From Pholiota molesta (taxonomy: Eukaryota > Basidiomycota > Agaricomycetes > Agaricales > Strophariaceae): a stretch of 25,290 nucleotides of DNA. The stretch's first letter is position 1. Every line of letters begins with the position of its first letter. Positions 10,748 through 22,300 of the stretch are shown here, in pieces. Under the pieces are notes generated by a model. The model had not been told where the DNA came from, made no database searches, and saw only the letters and a list, made by a program, of their open reading frames with translations. The stretch is from positions 1 to 25,290 of the forward strand of contig JACGCK010000423.1 of NCBI GenBank assembly GCA_014925825.1, written 5' to 3'. The position numbers and the translations under genes were made by a program.

Positions 10748-12683
10748 CTAGGCAAAGCGCACTTTTTCTCCCGGCCTGCCTTCGGAATGGAGTACAACGG
10801 CCTGACAGAAAATTAGGATGGAGACTTTAAACCAGGACATCTGAGTACTCACATATTTCCCGCTGATTTTCCAGCCAGGCTCGGTCTTGTCAAGCCTTTC
10901 GGCGATCTCATCACCATCGGGGCCAAGGCCCACGACCACGTCGCTCTTTATGGTTCTCAAGCTGGCAATGACAGGGGCGCCAGCCGCGCTACCCATAGGT
11001 CCAATAGCAACATCGAATGGAGTGCTTGCGGGGGCGGCGCAATCATAAGTCAATTTACGGTGGTTAAGATCTCCCTTGAAGATGACCAGATCCGAACGTG
11101 AAAGGTGGAGGAACAAATCGGGGGCTTCAGAATGCAGATCCCAGTAGGTGTATCCAGTGCACCAGAAAGGGTGCTGTTCATACGTCCATTTGCCTTCTTT
11201 TTCGTATTGCTGTTGATGATATAAATCAGAAGTGTTACTATCCTGATAAGTGAATCGGGCTTACCTTCCATCGAAGCCCAAGCCTCTTCAACGACTCTAG
11301 TTCTGCGTCGCTGGCTTTCGGGAAGAGTTGTCCATATACCATAGTATTCAAGAGCCACTGCCAGTCTTTCTTGGTTACATCAGAGACGAACCATGGGTAT
11401 CTCTTGCCATGGAAGCGAATCTGCGTCGCAAGGCCGCTTTGTAAGAGGAAATCGGCTGTAAAGCAATACGTAAGCAACTATAGATATTTGCGAGAGATTT
11501 TACGGTACCGTAGACGCAATCACAGTAGAGTTCGAATCCGGCGTTATCGAGAACGAAGTCAATCCTGCCGCCGGTTCTCTCTCGAAGGGTCTTCACATGC
11601 TCCCAAAGGGCACCGAGGTCATTGCCAAGGATATTCTTCTCTGTGGCTGCGAGATGATCGCCACCCGTGGACTGGAGATATTTAATTTGGGCTTCCGTCA
11701 TGTTGATTAAAAGAGAGAGATCTGTGGAATTTCCCCAGAGGCAGACTAAAATGTATCGCGGTGAGATAAGATCGTCCTGGAAATAGAAAAAAGCATCCGT
11801 ACCTTGGGTCAACTCGAGGAACATTAACCGCTCTGCCTCGAGCTTCTCTTCTGGAGACAGATGACTGGGAAGCTTAAACGTCTCCGCGAAACGGAGCGAT
11901 AGTTCGAACACCGCATCACTAGAACGCGAGAAAGTGTCGCACTGGCGCGAATATGAGAAAAGGCTTCAAAAGATATAAGCACAAAGGGACGCTCACTTTT
12001 TGGCGATAAAAGACATCGTAGTCACGGAAGAATTTGCTGACGCTGAAGCATTCGTGGAGCCTGCGGTACTTGTAGGCTTCTGCAAAGAGCCAAGGCGCGT
12101 TCATGAAATCTTTGCCTGTAGCGAATCGCGATCAGTTGACGTCATTGACCGCTTCGGGGTTGGAAGCACACAAGTCCTAGTACGTACCTTGGAAGAATTT
12201 GGCGATTTCCTTATTCCACAGCGCGACGTCAGCTTCGTCGTCGTCGACGATGGGCCGCAGCTTTGCATTGCCACTGAGGTCAGTCATGAGGTCGCCCATA
12301 CGTTCGATGCATTGAGCTAAGTCAGCGACACGCTCTTCTTTATATTCACTGTTCAAAGTGCGGGTGGCGTCTTCGATTGCCTTTCCGAGAATAGTCGGCA
12401 ACCTTGATTGCATAGTAGCATGGGCGAAGGAGTATTCATGATAACCACGGTATGCCGGCCAAGGTGGGTTGTTAGGATCAACCTGGAACGAAGACAGAAC
12501 GTAAGAATGTTTGAGACGAACAATACTAGGCGTATGTGTACTGACCCTTGTAGGCGTCCTGGGCCAAGGCGCTTTGATATCTTTCTTGCTCGGAAGATGT
12601 CCGAGGTGTAGAGTAACTCTGGAGGGAGCTCCAGACGGCTTGGGGTGTTCGTTTTCTCCGTTCGCTCCGTTTGTGGTAGGCAT
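10748..12683 (-). CDS. DUF89 / ARMT1-like damage-control phosphatase (subfamily III)
   Basis: Exons: 12683-12546, 12482-12188, 12115-11997, 11941-11803, 11745-11509, 11455-11265, 11209-10853, 10801-10748. The frame closes at 509 residues. It shows the DUF89 landmarks: DNAGFELYCDC with D297-N298, VIFKGDLNHRKLTYD with D420, and RTIK at 458-461, the RTxK motif of the eukaryotic subfamily III. The D, N and second D bind the catalytic metal in this family. Characterised members (human ARMT1, yeast YMR027W) are metal-dependent phosphatases acting on sugar phosphates such as fructose-1-phosphate, seen as metabolite repair; a carboxyl-methyltransferase role was also proposed for ARMT1. The conserved part begins around YRGYHEYSFAHATMQSRLP. 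The first 46 residues (exon 1) are low-complexity, so the N-terminus is the least certain part. Expected to be cytosolic; no signal peptide is seen. Confidence 0.92.
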
Positions 12684-13079
12684 TGGTAATGATGGTTCTG
12701 ATAAATGGAGGGAAAATCAGACAGGAATATAATGCAAACATGATAGAGACTTGCCTAGAGGTGATGATGATGGTAGAAGGAAGAGTGATGACCGAATCTC
12801 AGAGGAGTGGGGTCGTAAAAATGTCTCAGTTGCAACCGCGGAATCAAGCGGCAATTGCAGAAGAGGCGGGTGGTTGGTTTGATAGCACTTTTCGCGGCCC
12901 AGCTTTATAGGAAACCCCGCTCATAATCGCGAACACCGATATTCACCTGTTTAGTAAAAACAGCGGAAGGGCAGTGGTCCGTGGAGCGCGAAGATCCCGC
13001 CTTGTCGGTTTTGCCTGCCTCAAACAGCAAACCCTAGCCAAAAATCAGGAAGGAAAGTCATTCTAGGAGAAATAGGCCT

Positions 13080-13089
13080 CTGACGTCAG
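13080..13089. promoter_or_regulatory. CRE-like palindrome CTGACGTCAG
   Basis: A perfect 10-bp palindrome with the TGACGTCA bZIP core, about 400 bp upstream of the DUF89 start. It is the second such core in an intergenic region of this window. Function is inferred. Confidence 0.3.
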
Positions 13090-13935
13090 TAATCATGATA
13101 ACAAACCGCTTTTTATATCGTTTGTATGTACGTACTTGGTGTGAGTGCCCAGAATCAAAAGATCGACTGGAAATCCTCTCAACATCAAGCGATCGACGTC
13201 CGCTACACAGGTGCTTAGAAAAGAGAAGATGCTAGTTATAAAAATTATGAGATCAGCGTTGTTTTTCAATCGAAAAGTAGGAATTGAGAGGCAATACCAC
13301 CTGAGTATGGCCATCAATCATATTTTGCCGCTGGGAAAGTATCTGTGGGGCCCCGATTAGCAAATGATCGAGTGGGGCGGCGAGTGTGACAACACCTAGC
13401 GACACAGAGCGACACATTCTTGTGAGCGCATTAAACCATTTGCGAAGGCCTGAAATCACAGGAAGCGCTTAGAACGGAGTACATAGCGAACGTGCATTGC
13501 GCGTCTTCAGGGCAAAGAAATCTTTGCAATGTACTACGCTAATCAATGACATCACTTTCGAAACTGAACAAAAGCTAGAAAACAGAGTATTGTGGTGCGT
13601 CCTCATTGACACTTCTTGGGATTTCTGATCCACGAAGTGAAGTGAATGAATTGGAGTAAAGGGGGCTACAACATACCGGAGGGTTCTCAGCCTATGACAG
13701 CAGAGATTGCTTTAGTTATTTTGGGGTGAACAGTCCTCAATTTTTGGGGTCAGAAGCCGTTTGAAAGGAAAGCACAAAGAAGAACGAAAAGTTTATGTAC
13801 ATGTTTATCCATGACATTGAGAAATGAACGAGAGAATCCGTGAAGATCGAAGAAAGCGGCGTTGACGTTTGCGTTGATCTCGCAAACAGGAAAAGCGATG
13901 CGTCATCAATGTTACATAGTCACAATCGTCACACG

Positions 13936-13941
13936 ACGCGT
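13936..13941. promoter_or_regulatory. MluI cell-cycle box (ACGCGT), distal
   Basis: ACGCGT inside the palindrome GACGCGTC, 190 bp upstream of the coiled-coil gene. ACGCGT is the core bound by the fungal MBF (Mbp1/Swi6) G1/S factor. Its pairing with a second copy 48 bp downstream makes chance less likely, but binding is not shown. Confidence 0.35.
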
Positions 13942-13983
13942 CTAAATTTATTGACATCAAGCGCGATCACATGATACTGATGG

Positions 13984-13989
13984 ACGCGT
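13984..13989. promoter_or_regulatory. MluI cell-cycle box (ACGCGT), proximal
   Basis: Second ACGCGT, 142 bp upstream of the ATG at 14132, in GGACGCGTTTG. See the distal copy. Confidence 0.35.
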
Positions 13990-14131
13990 TTGTTTGGTCA
14001 TAATCACGTGTCCTTCGCTAACGCACAGAGCTCTGTTCAGTGTTCGACTGTTGTTCAGGTGTTCGACATAAACCTTGAAATTCTGTCGCCGATTCTCCTT
14101 GAAATTTGACGACTTTGCGTCCACGGTAGCT

Positions 14132-17100
14132 ATGTCTACCTGGAACTTAGGCATTGATGATGTCTCTGAAGAAACTCGGGCATTCAAGGATAAATTGGCC
14201 AGTAAAGGTGAGTACCAAACGCTTACTTGAGGTGCGAACTGCAAAGTGGCTTACCAGGCTATAGATAGCCAAATCGCGGCACAGCAAGATAAAATTGCGA
14301 AACAAGCTGCAGACTACGAAGAATTGAAGGAAAGACTTAATGAAGCTCTGCATAAAGTATGCATTCTCTGATATAAAGTGTCGTCGATATTTTAATAATC
14401 GCATACCTTAGTTGACGACCGAATCTCAACGAGCAATTCAACTGGAGGCAAATCTCCAAGAACGTACAGAAGACCTACGAAATGAAAGGATAACTTCTGA
14501 CAATGCAAAGTCGGCTCTCAGTGCTGCCCTCGAGAAGAACAAGTCGAGCAGCTTGGAGTTGCGACAGATGGAAATGACTCTCGAGAGGATATCGAATTCT
14601 TCTGATGAACACAATGCACGGGGTCAGAAACTCGAACGCGACAAGGCTACTCTAGAGGCGCGCGTCAGAGAGCTCGAATCGGCCCTCAGGCAAGTCGCAC
14701 CACCGACTTTAGCAACGGCCACTCCTGCACGACGAGCGATGTCACGACCACGGTCATCCTCCCTCTCGAACTTTAGAATCACGACCTTGGAGCAAGATCT
14801 TAGCGATGCTCGAGCCCTGGTAGCCACAAAGGCAGTGGAACTAGAAGCTGTCACCCAGAAACTATCCCAGATGCAGGCCGGCCTTCTGAAAGACGACAAC
14901 GACCGTATGGCTGCAGAGAGGAAATGGGCCCATCAAATTAAGGAACTGCAGACATTGCTGGAGGAGAAGGAGGAAGAGCTGGGATATCTGCGGGAACAAC
15001 AAGGCGATGGAGGTCGCGAACAGGAGTTACTACAAAGGATAGAAGAAGACGAGGCCAAAATCGCTGCCCTGGAGCTGATGCTGCGAGGAGCAGAGGACAT
15101 TCAGCCGCTAAAGGCAAAGATACGCCAGGTCGAAGGCCAATTGAAGGAGGAACGGGATCGCTCTGCTGCAGCTGAAGTGCAACACCAGCAGCTCGCGAGG
15201 GAGAAGGAAGATATCCTTGATGAGCTGGAAACTAGTCGGCGGGAACTCCATAAGCTGATGAAAGAACTCAGCGATAGGAAAATTCGTGACCAAGCTTTCA
15301 GCCAAAAGTGAGTTTCTACTACGTTCTCTTATCAACTCTTCGTATTGAACTCTGTGCGACTAGGGCTGCCAAAACGCTGGAAACTTGCGAAGACCCTCTT
15401 ATGAACGACGACTCGTGCCTCATTGACATGGACACGCTTGAACCCCAGGCAATCCCATTACCGGCAGTACCTATGCAACAGGAAGCGGATGCAGACACCA
15501 TCAGCCATATTGAACGCCTCTTGCTCGCGATCGAGCGAATTCGCGGAGAAAGGGACAACCTCCGCCGAGATGTCCAATTCTTGGAGTCTGAATCACGATT
15601 CGCTATTGAAGCGTTAGAAGCGAAGCTATGTGCTTCGATGTCGACGGCGAGCAATAATGCGACTCTCGCTACTATCGACCAACTCAGGACAGAGATGGAC
15701 GAGATGCATGTCCAGATGCTGGCAGTGGGCGAGCAGTATCAAGCCAACACTGCCACAAAGAATTCGGAGATCCGGCGCCTCGGCGTACAAGTGCAAGGGC
15801 TCGCAATTGCACTGGGCCACATCGCGGGAAGCCAGACCATTGCGCAAGGTTCGACCAACGACCTTTCTCAGGCGACTTTGGAGGCGGTGATCAACGAGAG
15901 GGACGAACTTCTCCGTGAGCTACAAAGCAAGGAAACATTTTGGGAGCAGCAAGTTGATGCGGCAAGGATGGGCGATTATGAAAGTCGCGAGCGTTTGGAT
16001 GAAGCTATGTGCGAGATCAACGACCTCAACGAACACCTTGAAGAATTAGAGTCTGAACGCGACTCTCTGGCTCTCCAAATCACCAATTTGATGACCGACC
16101 TTCAGATTGCACAAGAGGAGCTCGGAAATGCCGAGACCCGCTACACGAACCTTCAATTCCACCAACTGAACACCATGAGTTCCAACGAAGCTACGCGGAC
16201 CTTGCGCGAACATATCGAGGAGCTCGAGGGCCGCGTCATGAGGAGAACAGAGCAAATTGGAATCCACCAACACGATATCCGTCGATTGGAGACCAACCTT
16301 CGACTGCAGGAAGAACGTCTCACGGAGATGACGAGCGAATTGGAGATGCTGGCTGCTCAGAAAGACGCGATGGTTGAAGACTGCGCCGACGCACGGGAAG
16401 CGAGAGACGAAGCTCTCGCGCGTGTTGAGTACCTAGAAGAGGAAATGGAGGCCGTCGAGAATCGCAACAACGAGAACAATGCTCTCGTCAACACCTTGAT
16501 TGCCGTCATTGCTGATACCGTATCTCGGGCACGCCATGCTATTCATCTTGCCAGGTCCCAAGCTGGCAGTGTGCAGCAGAAACTTTCGGATGCACAAGGA
16601 GAACAGTCAGCTACTAGGCTAGAGCTGGATGAGAAGATCGCAAGTTTGACGACGCTGAGTCGCCAATCCGATGACCAACGGACAGAGCTCGAGAAAATTC
16701 AACTCGCTCTGGCTAAATATGAAGCTGAAGCCAAAGAGTTCTCAACTCTTTCCCAGACACTGGAAAGTGAGAAGGCGGCCCTAGAAGCAGAACTTTCGTC
16801 TCTACGAAGCCAAAATTCCGAGCTCGGGGGAATTCAGGCCGAGAACAAAACCCTTCGAGATGCCCTCAGCGAAAGCCGACAATCGAATGCGACAGCCGAT
16901 AGCCCGGAATCTGCCATGATACAGCTCAAACTTCAACATGCAGAAGTACTGAGCAGTCTGCAAGCTCGCCTCGCTGATACCGAAAGTGCCCTGGAAGAGC
17001 TTCAGACTCGATATACCTCTTCTGAAGAAGATCATCGGCGGATTGCAGAGGACGCTAAAGCGTCAATCGAAGAGCTTGAACAACGTCTCGCGTCCACAGC

Positions 17101-18980
17101 AAAGACGTTATCGGAGCTTCAAGAACTACACGAACGAGTCACGGCCAGGGAGATAGAGCAAAGAGAGAAGATATCCGAGCTCGAGGAAATGCTGGCTTTG
17201 TCTGAGCAAGCGCATCAGGAAACCTTGCAATCGCGCGAGAGCCTTGAAGCCGAAACCCATCGCTTAACTGAGGAGCTTGAGCATCTTAAAGAGGACCAGG
17301 CCGCGTCACTAGCTAGCTCGCGCGATGAACATGAAACTACTAAACAAGAATTGGAAAGGAAGGTCCAATCGCTGCAAGGACGCTTCGAAGAGGAAACCCG
17401 TCTTCTTGATATCTCCAACGAGGAAATTGCTCGACTCACTGTGCGACTCGCCGAGGAGACTGGGGGGCGCATTGAGGATCAGAAGGCGCATACGCTCGCA
17501 TTGGCTTCGGCCAACGAGCGTACTGAGGTGGCTGAGCAGACTATTTCACAACTGCAAGACGATTTGACCGCTTTGGAAGGGAAGCTCAAGGACGTCCAGG
17601 GCCAGTTGACTGCCACTGAGGGAGAAAAAATACTCCTTCAACAAGAAATCACAGCGCACGGGGCGGAAGTTCAAAAGGCTCTATCTCTCAATCGTCATCT
17701 TGACACTCAAATCAAGGATAGGTAAGATTGTTATCCTGACTTTCTAACAGAACCCGCATTGACGCCTTGTTCACCAGCGAAAATATCATAACGACCTTGA
17801 AAGGGGATATTGAGCTGCTTCGCGCCAGTCTTGCTCGTTCAGAGAAGGCCTGCAAAGCCGCTGAAGTCAATCTTAGTCTGCAAAATGCTCAGCACAAGCG
17901 CGAAACAGCAGAATTCCAGCGCGAATTATCTGCGTTGCGGGTACGACCAAACCTTGAGCAAGCCCTCGCCGACCTGGAGGAACGTAATAATGAGATGGAA
18001 GAATTGCTTCGAGCCAAATGCGCTGAAATCGAGGAGAACGATGACCGTGTCCTTGAGTGAGTTCTTTTTTGCTTTTTTTGTCATTTATCAAAAACTAACT
18101 GGTATCGCCAAGAATGTTGAAAGAAAAGAAGAAGCTTACGACCAAAGTCGAATCCCTGAACCGGAAAGTTCAGAATTTACAAGCAAAGCTTGCCGCAGCT
18201 AAGGCGTCGGCACCAGTACCAACCTCAATCACCAGTCCTTCAGCTCCGATTCCTGCGCCTGCACCTATGCCCACCATGGTACCTCACCCGCCGAAAGCGA
18301 CATCACCCTCATTGGTTTTGGCAGCCCAAACACCCCAGAACTTGAACGCTCCTTTAAATTTCTCACGTCCGAGATCCGCCACTGCATCCTCTGCACCTCA
18401 AGCAATAGCCTCTTCTTCTGTCACTCCTCCTTCTCTGAAGCGCAAAACATCCGAACGAATGGTCTCGGGCCCTTCTTCCGTTCTTCGACCGAAAACACCA
18501 GAACGAAATAGGACAATAACTCCTGTATTCAAGGCGCGGACACCTGAGCAACGACATGTGATGGAAGTGGACTCCATGGAATCAGCAGTTGTCATTGGAA
18601 AGAAGCGTTCGGCTCCCGATGACTTTGAAATCTGCGAGAATGTACCTGCTCAAGCCTTCACAGCTGACGGCGAGGATGTCGAGAATAAGACACCACGGGT
18701 TCGCCGAGTGCTGAACAGCTTGCAATCAGGATTTACCCCACTGCGAAACCAAAATGCCCGGCCGACCGCTCCAATGCCTTCTCCGAGACGTACACTGCCT
18801 CCGCGCACGTCTCCTTTCATCTCCGACATGACCAACACTCCCAATGCTATTCCTACAATGCCCACATCAACGACGAAGCAATCTAAACGAAGTTGGCTGG
18901 GAAAGATCAGGGGTTCATCACATTCAACTGAACGACCTTCCAATACGCGGGGACTTTTCGACAGAGGTGAATCTTCATGA
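14132..18980 (+). CDS. Giant coiled-coil protein with Pro/Ser-rich tail, function unassigned
   Basis: Exons: 14132-14207, 14265-14356, 14412-15307, 15364-17721, 17778-18056, 18113-18980. GT-AG introns of 55-57 nt; the frame closes at 1522 residues. Nearly the whole protein is charged heptad-like coiled coil in three blocks, about 1-150, 178-355 and 398-1267. They are broken by a Ser/Arg/Pro linker (RRAMSRPRSSS) and by an acidic/Pro segment (DDSCLIDMDTLEPQ). The tail, about 1268-1522, is Pro/Ser/Thr-rich and basic. It carries many S/T-P sites, three of full CDK type (TPER, TPLR, SPRR), and ends in a basic SKRSWLGKIRGSS patch. No motor, ATPase or SMC head is present. The architecture suits a spindle-pole, septum or chromosome scaffold, but coiled coils give poor homology and I cannot name a family. 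The start is the first ATG of a frame that splices cleanly; two MluI boxes lie upstream. Confidence 0.88.
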
Positions 18981-19323
18981 TGATCTGCGAGCCTTGCTCG
19001 ATAGTCGCTCTTTTTTTCCTCCAAATTATGCCCCACGTTAGCCAACGTTTTAAACGTTCCTTTAATCTTTTCTCTCACTGCATCTATGACACTTAACTAT
19101 GTAGCACCTTCCACGTATTTTGCTTCGCATGGATGTATTTCTAGGCAGATTCTTATGCATCGACTATGACTATAGTAAATTTGTGAGGATACGCAAAGGA
19201 TACAGCCAGCGCCTAATTGGCGAAATATCGTGACGTAGTTTATTGGCCGGCGCGATGCGTCCGCCGAGGTCGCGTTTTCCACTGTATTCCAGAACCGATC
19301 ACATATGCTTGATTCCATCCACC
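18981..19323. other. Short intergenic between tandem genes
   Basis: It contains the 3' flank of the coiled-coil gene and the promoter of the Sro7-like gene. No gene or distinct motif seen. Confidence 0.5.
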
Positions 19324-22300
19324 ATGTTCTCTAAGCAGACTCCTGACCTCGTCCTCGTAGATCTCTCCACCGATCTACAGGACGAACAGGATTGGAAAGT
19401 GGGAACCCTCAAAACCTTCGACTTCCCTCTGAATATCACCACAGTTGCCATTGAACCAATATCTCGGTTACTCGCCGTTGGTTTGTGGATATCGTGTTGG
19501 GGTCACTAGCTACCACAACTCATCCTCCTCCAGGAACCTCGGACGGTATCATTCATGTATATGGCCGACCAGGGGTAGAGTGTAGGATAAAGTTGCCGCA
19601 ACCACTGGAAGTGCGATTCCTACAATTCGCGATTTCAACATTCAACATCGTTTGCCTGGGTACGTCTGTTCATTTTACCATTCGTTCTTCAATTTCTGAA
19701 GTAGCGTAGATGGCGAAAATCAACTACATGTGTATAGCCTCTTGGAGCTTGGAAAACCACGACACGTTACATCTGCAAGGTTTGACAATATCAAGTGCGT
19801 GTGGTCACCTCATCTCAGTGCGAAGTTAACGAACTCTTCCTTATCTGTTCAGTTCCATTACAAGTTCGCCTTCACATTCACATGTTTGTCCTTCTAATCA
19901 GAAACCCCTCTCAAAGTTGACGTCGTGTCGTTAGATATTTCTCGCTACACGACATGGAGATGTGAAGACCTATGATTTAATGTGCCTACGAAAGTCGCCA
20001 TATTCTATACCTAACTTATGGAAGCTTTACGAGGAAAAAATGATTTCCAATGGGGTGCCAATGTTAACACCACCAGACTCGTAAGTCCTCACAAGTTTGA
20101 ATCGAGTTTCTCTGTTCAATCGTTGTCCATAGTTCAACCACCGAGGCTGTGGACGTTGTTGTGCATCCTAGGAACCTTGATCTCTTGTTCGTTGCATACG
20201 CAGGTTTGTCATTAGAATAATATATCTTATATCAATCCTAATCTAGTCCATAGGTGGAATTATTTTGACCGACCTCGTGAGTGTTTAGAGCTCTCATAAG
20301 TTAGTTTTTCTTTCATTCTAATCTTCTATACGATATCAGACAGAAAGAAGTACTATTCGTGCATATGAATTATTGTTGCAACCTGGAGCTCCCGGCGGAG
20401 CCGGATACGATGCTCCTGTTAGTACTTTACCCTCAATTCTCAATACCGTTTTTAACGTCAGGACAGGATATCCTTTCTCATCGAAGATCCATGGTCACAA
20501 GTGTAGCCATCCATCCCTCTGGGCACCTCTTTGCTGCTGGATATGCTGACGGTTCAATTGCTTTCTGGGCAGTTGATGATGATAACAAGCCCCTTCTCGT
20601 CCGAACTCTGGTTAACTTGGATGTCAACATCCCTGATCCGACTGAACTCGAATTGCTTCTTTTAACCAACCCAAAGGCTAAAGCTACTTCGTTGCCTTCC
20701 TCTCCTGAACCCATATTCAAGCTTTCTTGGAGCGGCTTTCCCAATTCAGATCCACGGAGTGGAGACACTACCTTGACTATCCTAGGAGGTCTGACCAGTG
20801 ATAAACCTCCTGGACTAACAGTCTTTCTTTTTCCGCCATTCAACCCGCCGGAAGCACCCACGGACACACCTGTACCTAGCTCATCCATTCATCCATTCTA
20901 CCGAAAGGCTATGTGCCAATCTCTCATCACAAAAAAGACTTTTTTCTATGAAACTCGCGGCCTGGTTCAAGACTATTTGCTCTTACCACATACCACTCCA
21001 CATTTCGCTGGAAATTTCGGCCCTTATGCAATCCTGCTCATAACGGAGGTTGAAAATACCAAGACAATTGAGGCCTATCAATACCCGCCCCCAGGATTTA
21101 TAGAGGTAGTTCAAGTACCTCCGACAGTCGAGAAATCAGATGAAAATGAAGTAGAGGACAAAAGCACATCCGATGGGTTGTTGAGTCCTCCTCCCCCTCC
21201 ACCATTACCAAAATCCCCCAGACACATGAACTATACACCCGCATCTCTCAAAACACCATTTCTTCTGCTTAGTGGTAACTCGGGCCTCAGAGGTGGCCGG
21301 CTTCTGAACGTGGATAAAGATGTCTATCAAGGATTCATCGACAACACACCCCCAGATCCAAGCCTAGACTTGAAAGGTGGACACGCATATGTTGAATCAA
21401 CGAGCGAGATGAAACTGCTCAAATATCAACCTCATCGCGTTTTTGTTACCTACAACCGAGACTTAAGCATTCGATTCTTCGACTTCAGTTCTCAGCTGCT
21501 GCTTCCTAATACGGCATCCAATTCATTGCTGGAGAACGACTGGCCCGAAGCGCTCCCAAAGTTAACCATCAAGCTTGATGATGTCTTCGACGATCCTCGA
21601 ATTACCGACCTTTTAGTGTCGCCAATCCAAAACATTTCAATACAATCTATCGAAGTGGCACCCGAAGCACTAGAATGCGCTGTAATCTTGCAATCAGGAG
21701 AAATCTTGGTATACCATCCAAGAGAGAGTCGACCCAAACCTTCTTCCCCTATTATCTCGGCGGATGCGCAAATCGTGTCACTGGACCACATCTACTCGCC
21801 ACCAGGGACAAAGCTTGTTCCATTTTTCATGCTGACTGCTGAAAAGGGTCCAGTAGAGACATGCGCTTTGTCTGATGTTGGTGGGTGATGTAACATATAT
21901 TATCCAATGACTGGTCTGATCGACTTTTATATTGCGACTAGGTTTCCTGGCTGTTTCGTATAAAAACGGGGCCCTTGTCGTCATCGACATGCGCGGACCT
22001 AGAATCATGTATGCAAGTGAGAAAGTCAAGAAAAACAGACATTCCGTAATTAGTCGGCCACATATTCACCTGCCTGGAGGTGCTCCTGTAAACCTTGGTC
22101 ATGATTCTGGAATCGACGTTATCAGATCTCTGACGTGGACGGTATGCTCTTTAGAAAAGGGTAAGCAGGCTACACTCTAGTCAGTTGGTATTTACTAATC
22201 CATTACATGTTTTTTTTACTTACCTCTTAAGATCCGCGCCTGAGCGTACGACTCATTGCCATCCACCAATCTGGCGATGCTGAGGCATATACGCTGGTCT

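Larger units (their letters stand above)
12684..14131. other. Divergent promoter region, no gene supported
   Basis: This 1.4-kb space lies between the heads of the DUF89 gene (minus) and the coiled-coil gene (plus). Open frames are short and unlike proteins. It holds a CRE-like palindrome and two MluI boxes, described separately. Confidence 0.5.

Noticed and set aside
11530..11539. GTTCGAATCC, identical to a tRNA B-box
   Set aside because: It lies inside the conserved DNAGFEL coding motif of the DUF89 gene on the other strand, and no A-box, acceptor stem or anticodon arm fits around it.
14147..14404. Minus-strand hydrophobic 85-codon frame over the start of the coiled-coil gene
   Set aside because: It is antisense to exons 1-2, whose plus-strand reading splices cleanly into the long coiled-coil frame.
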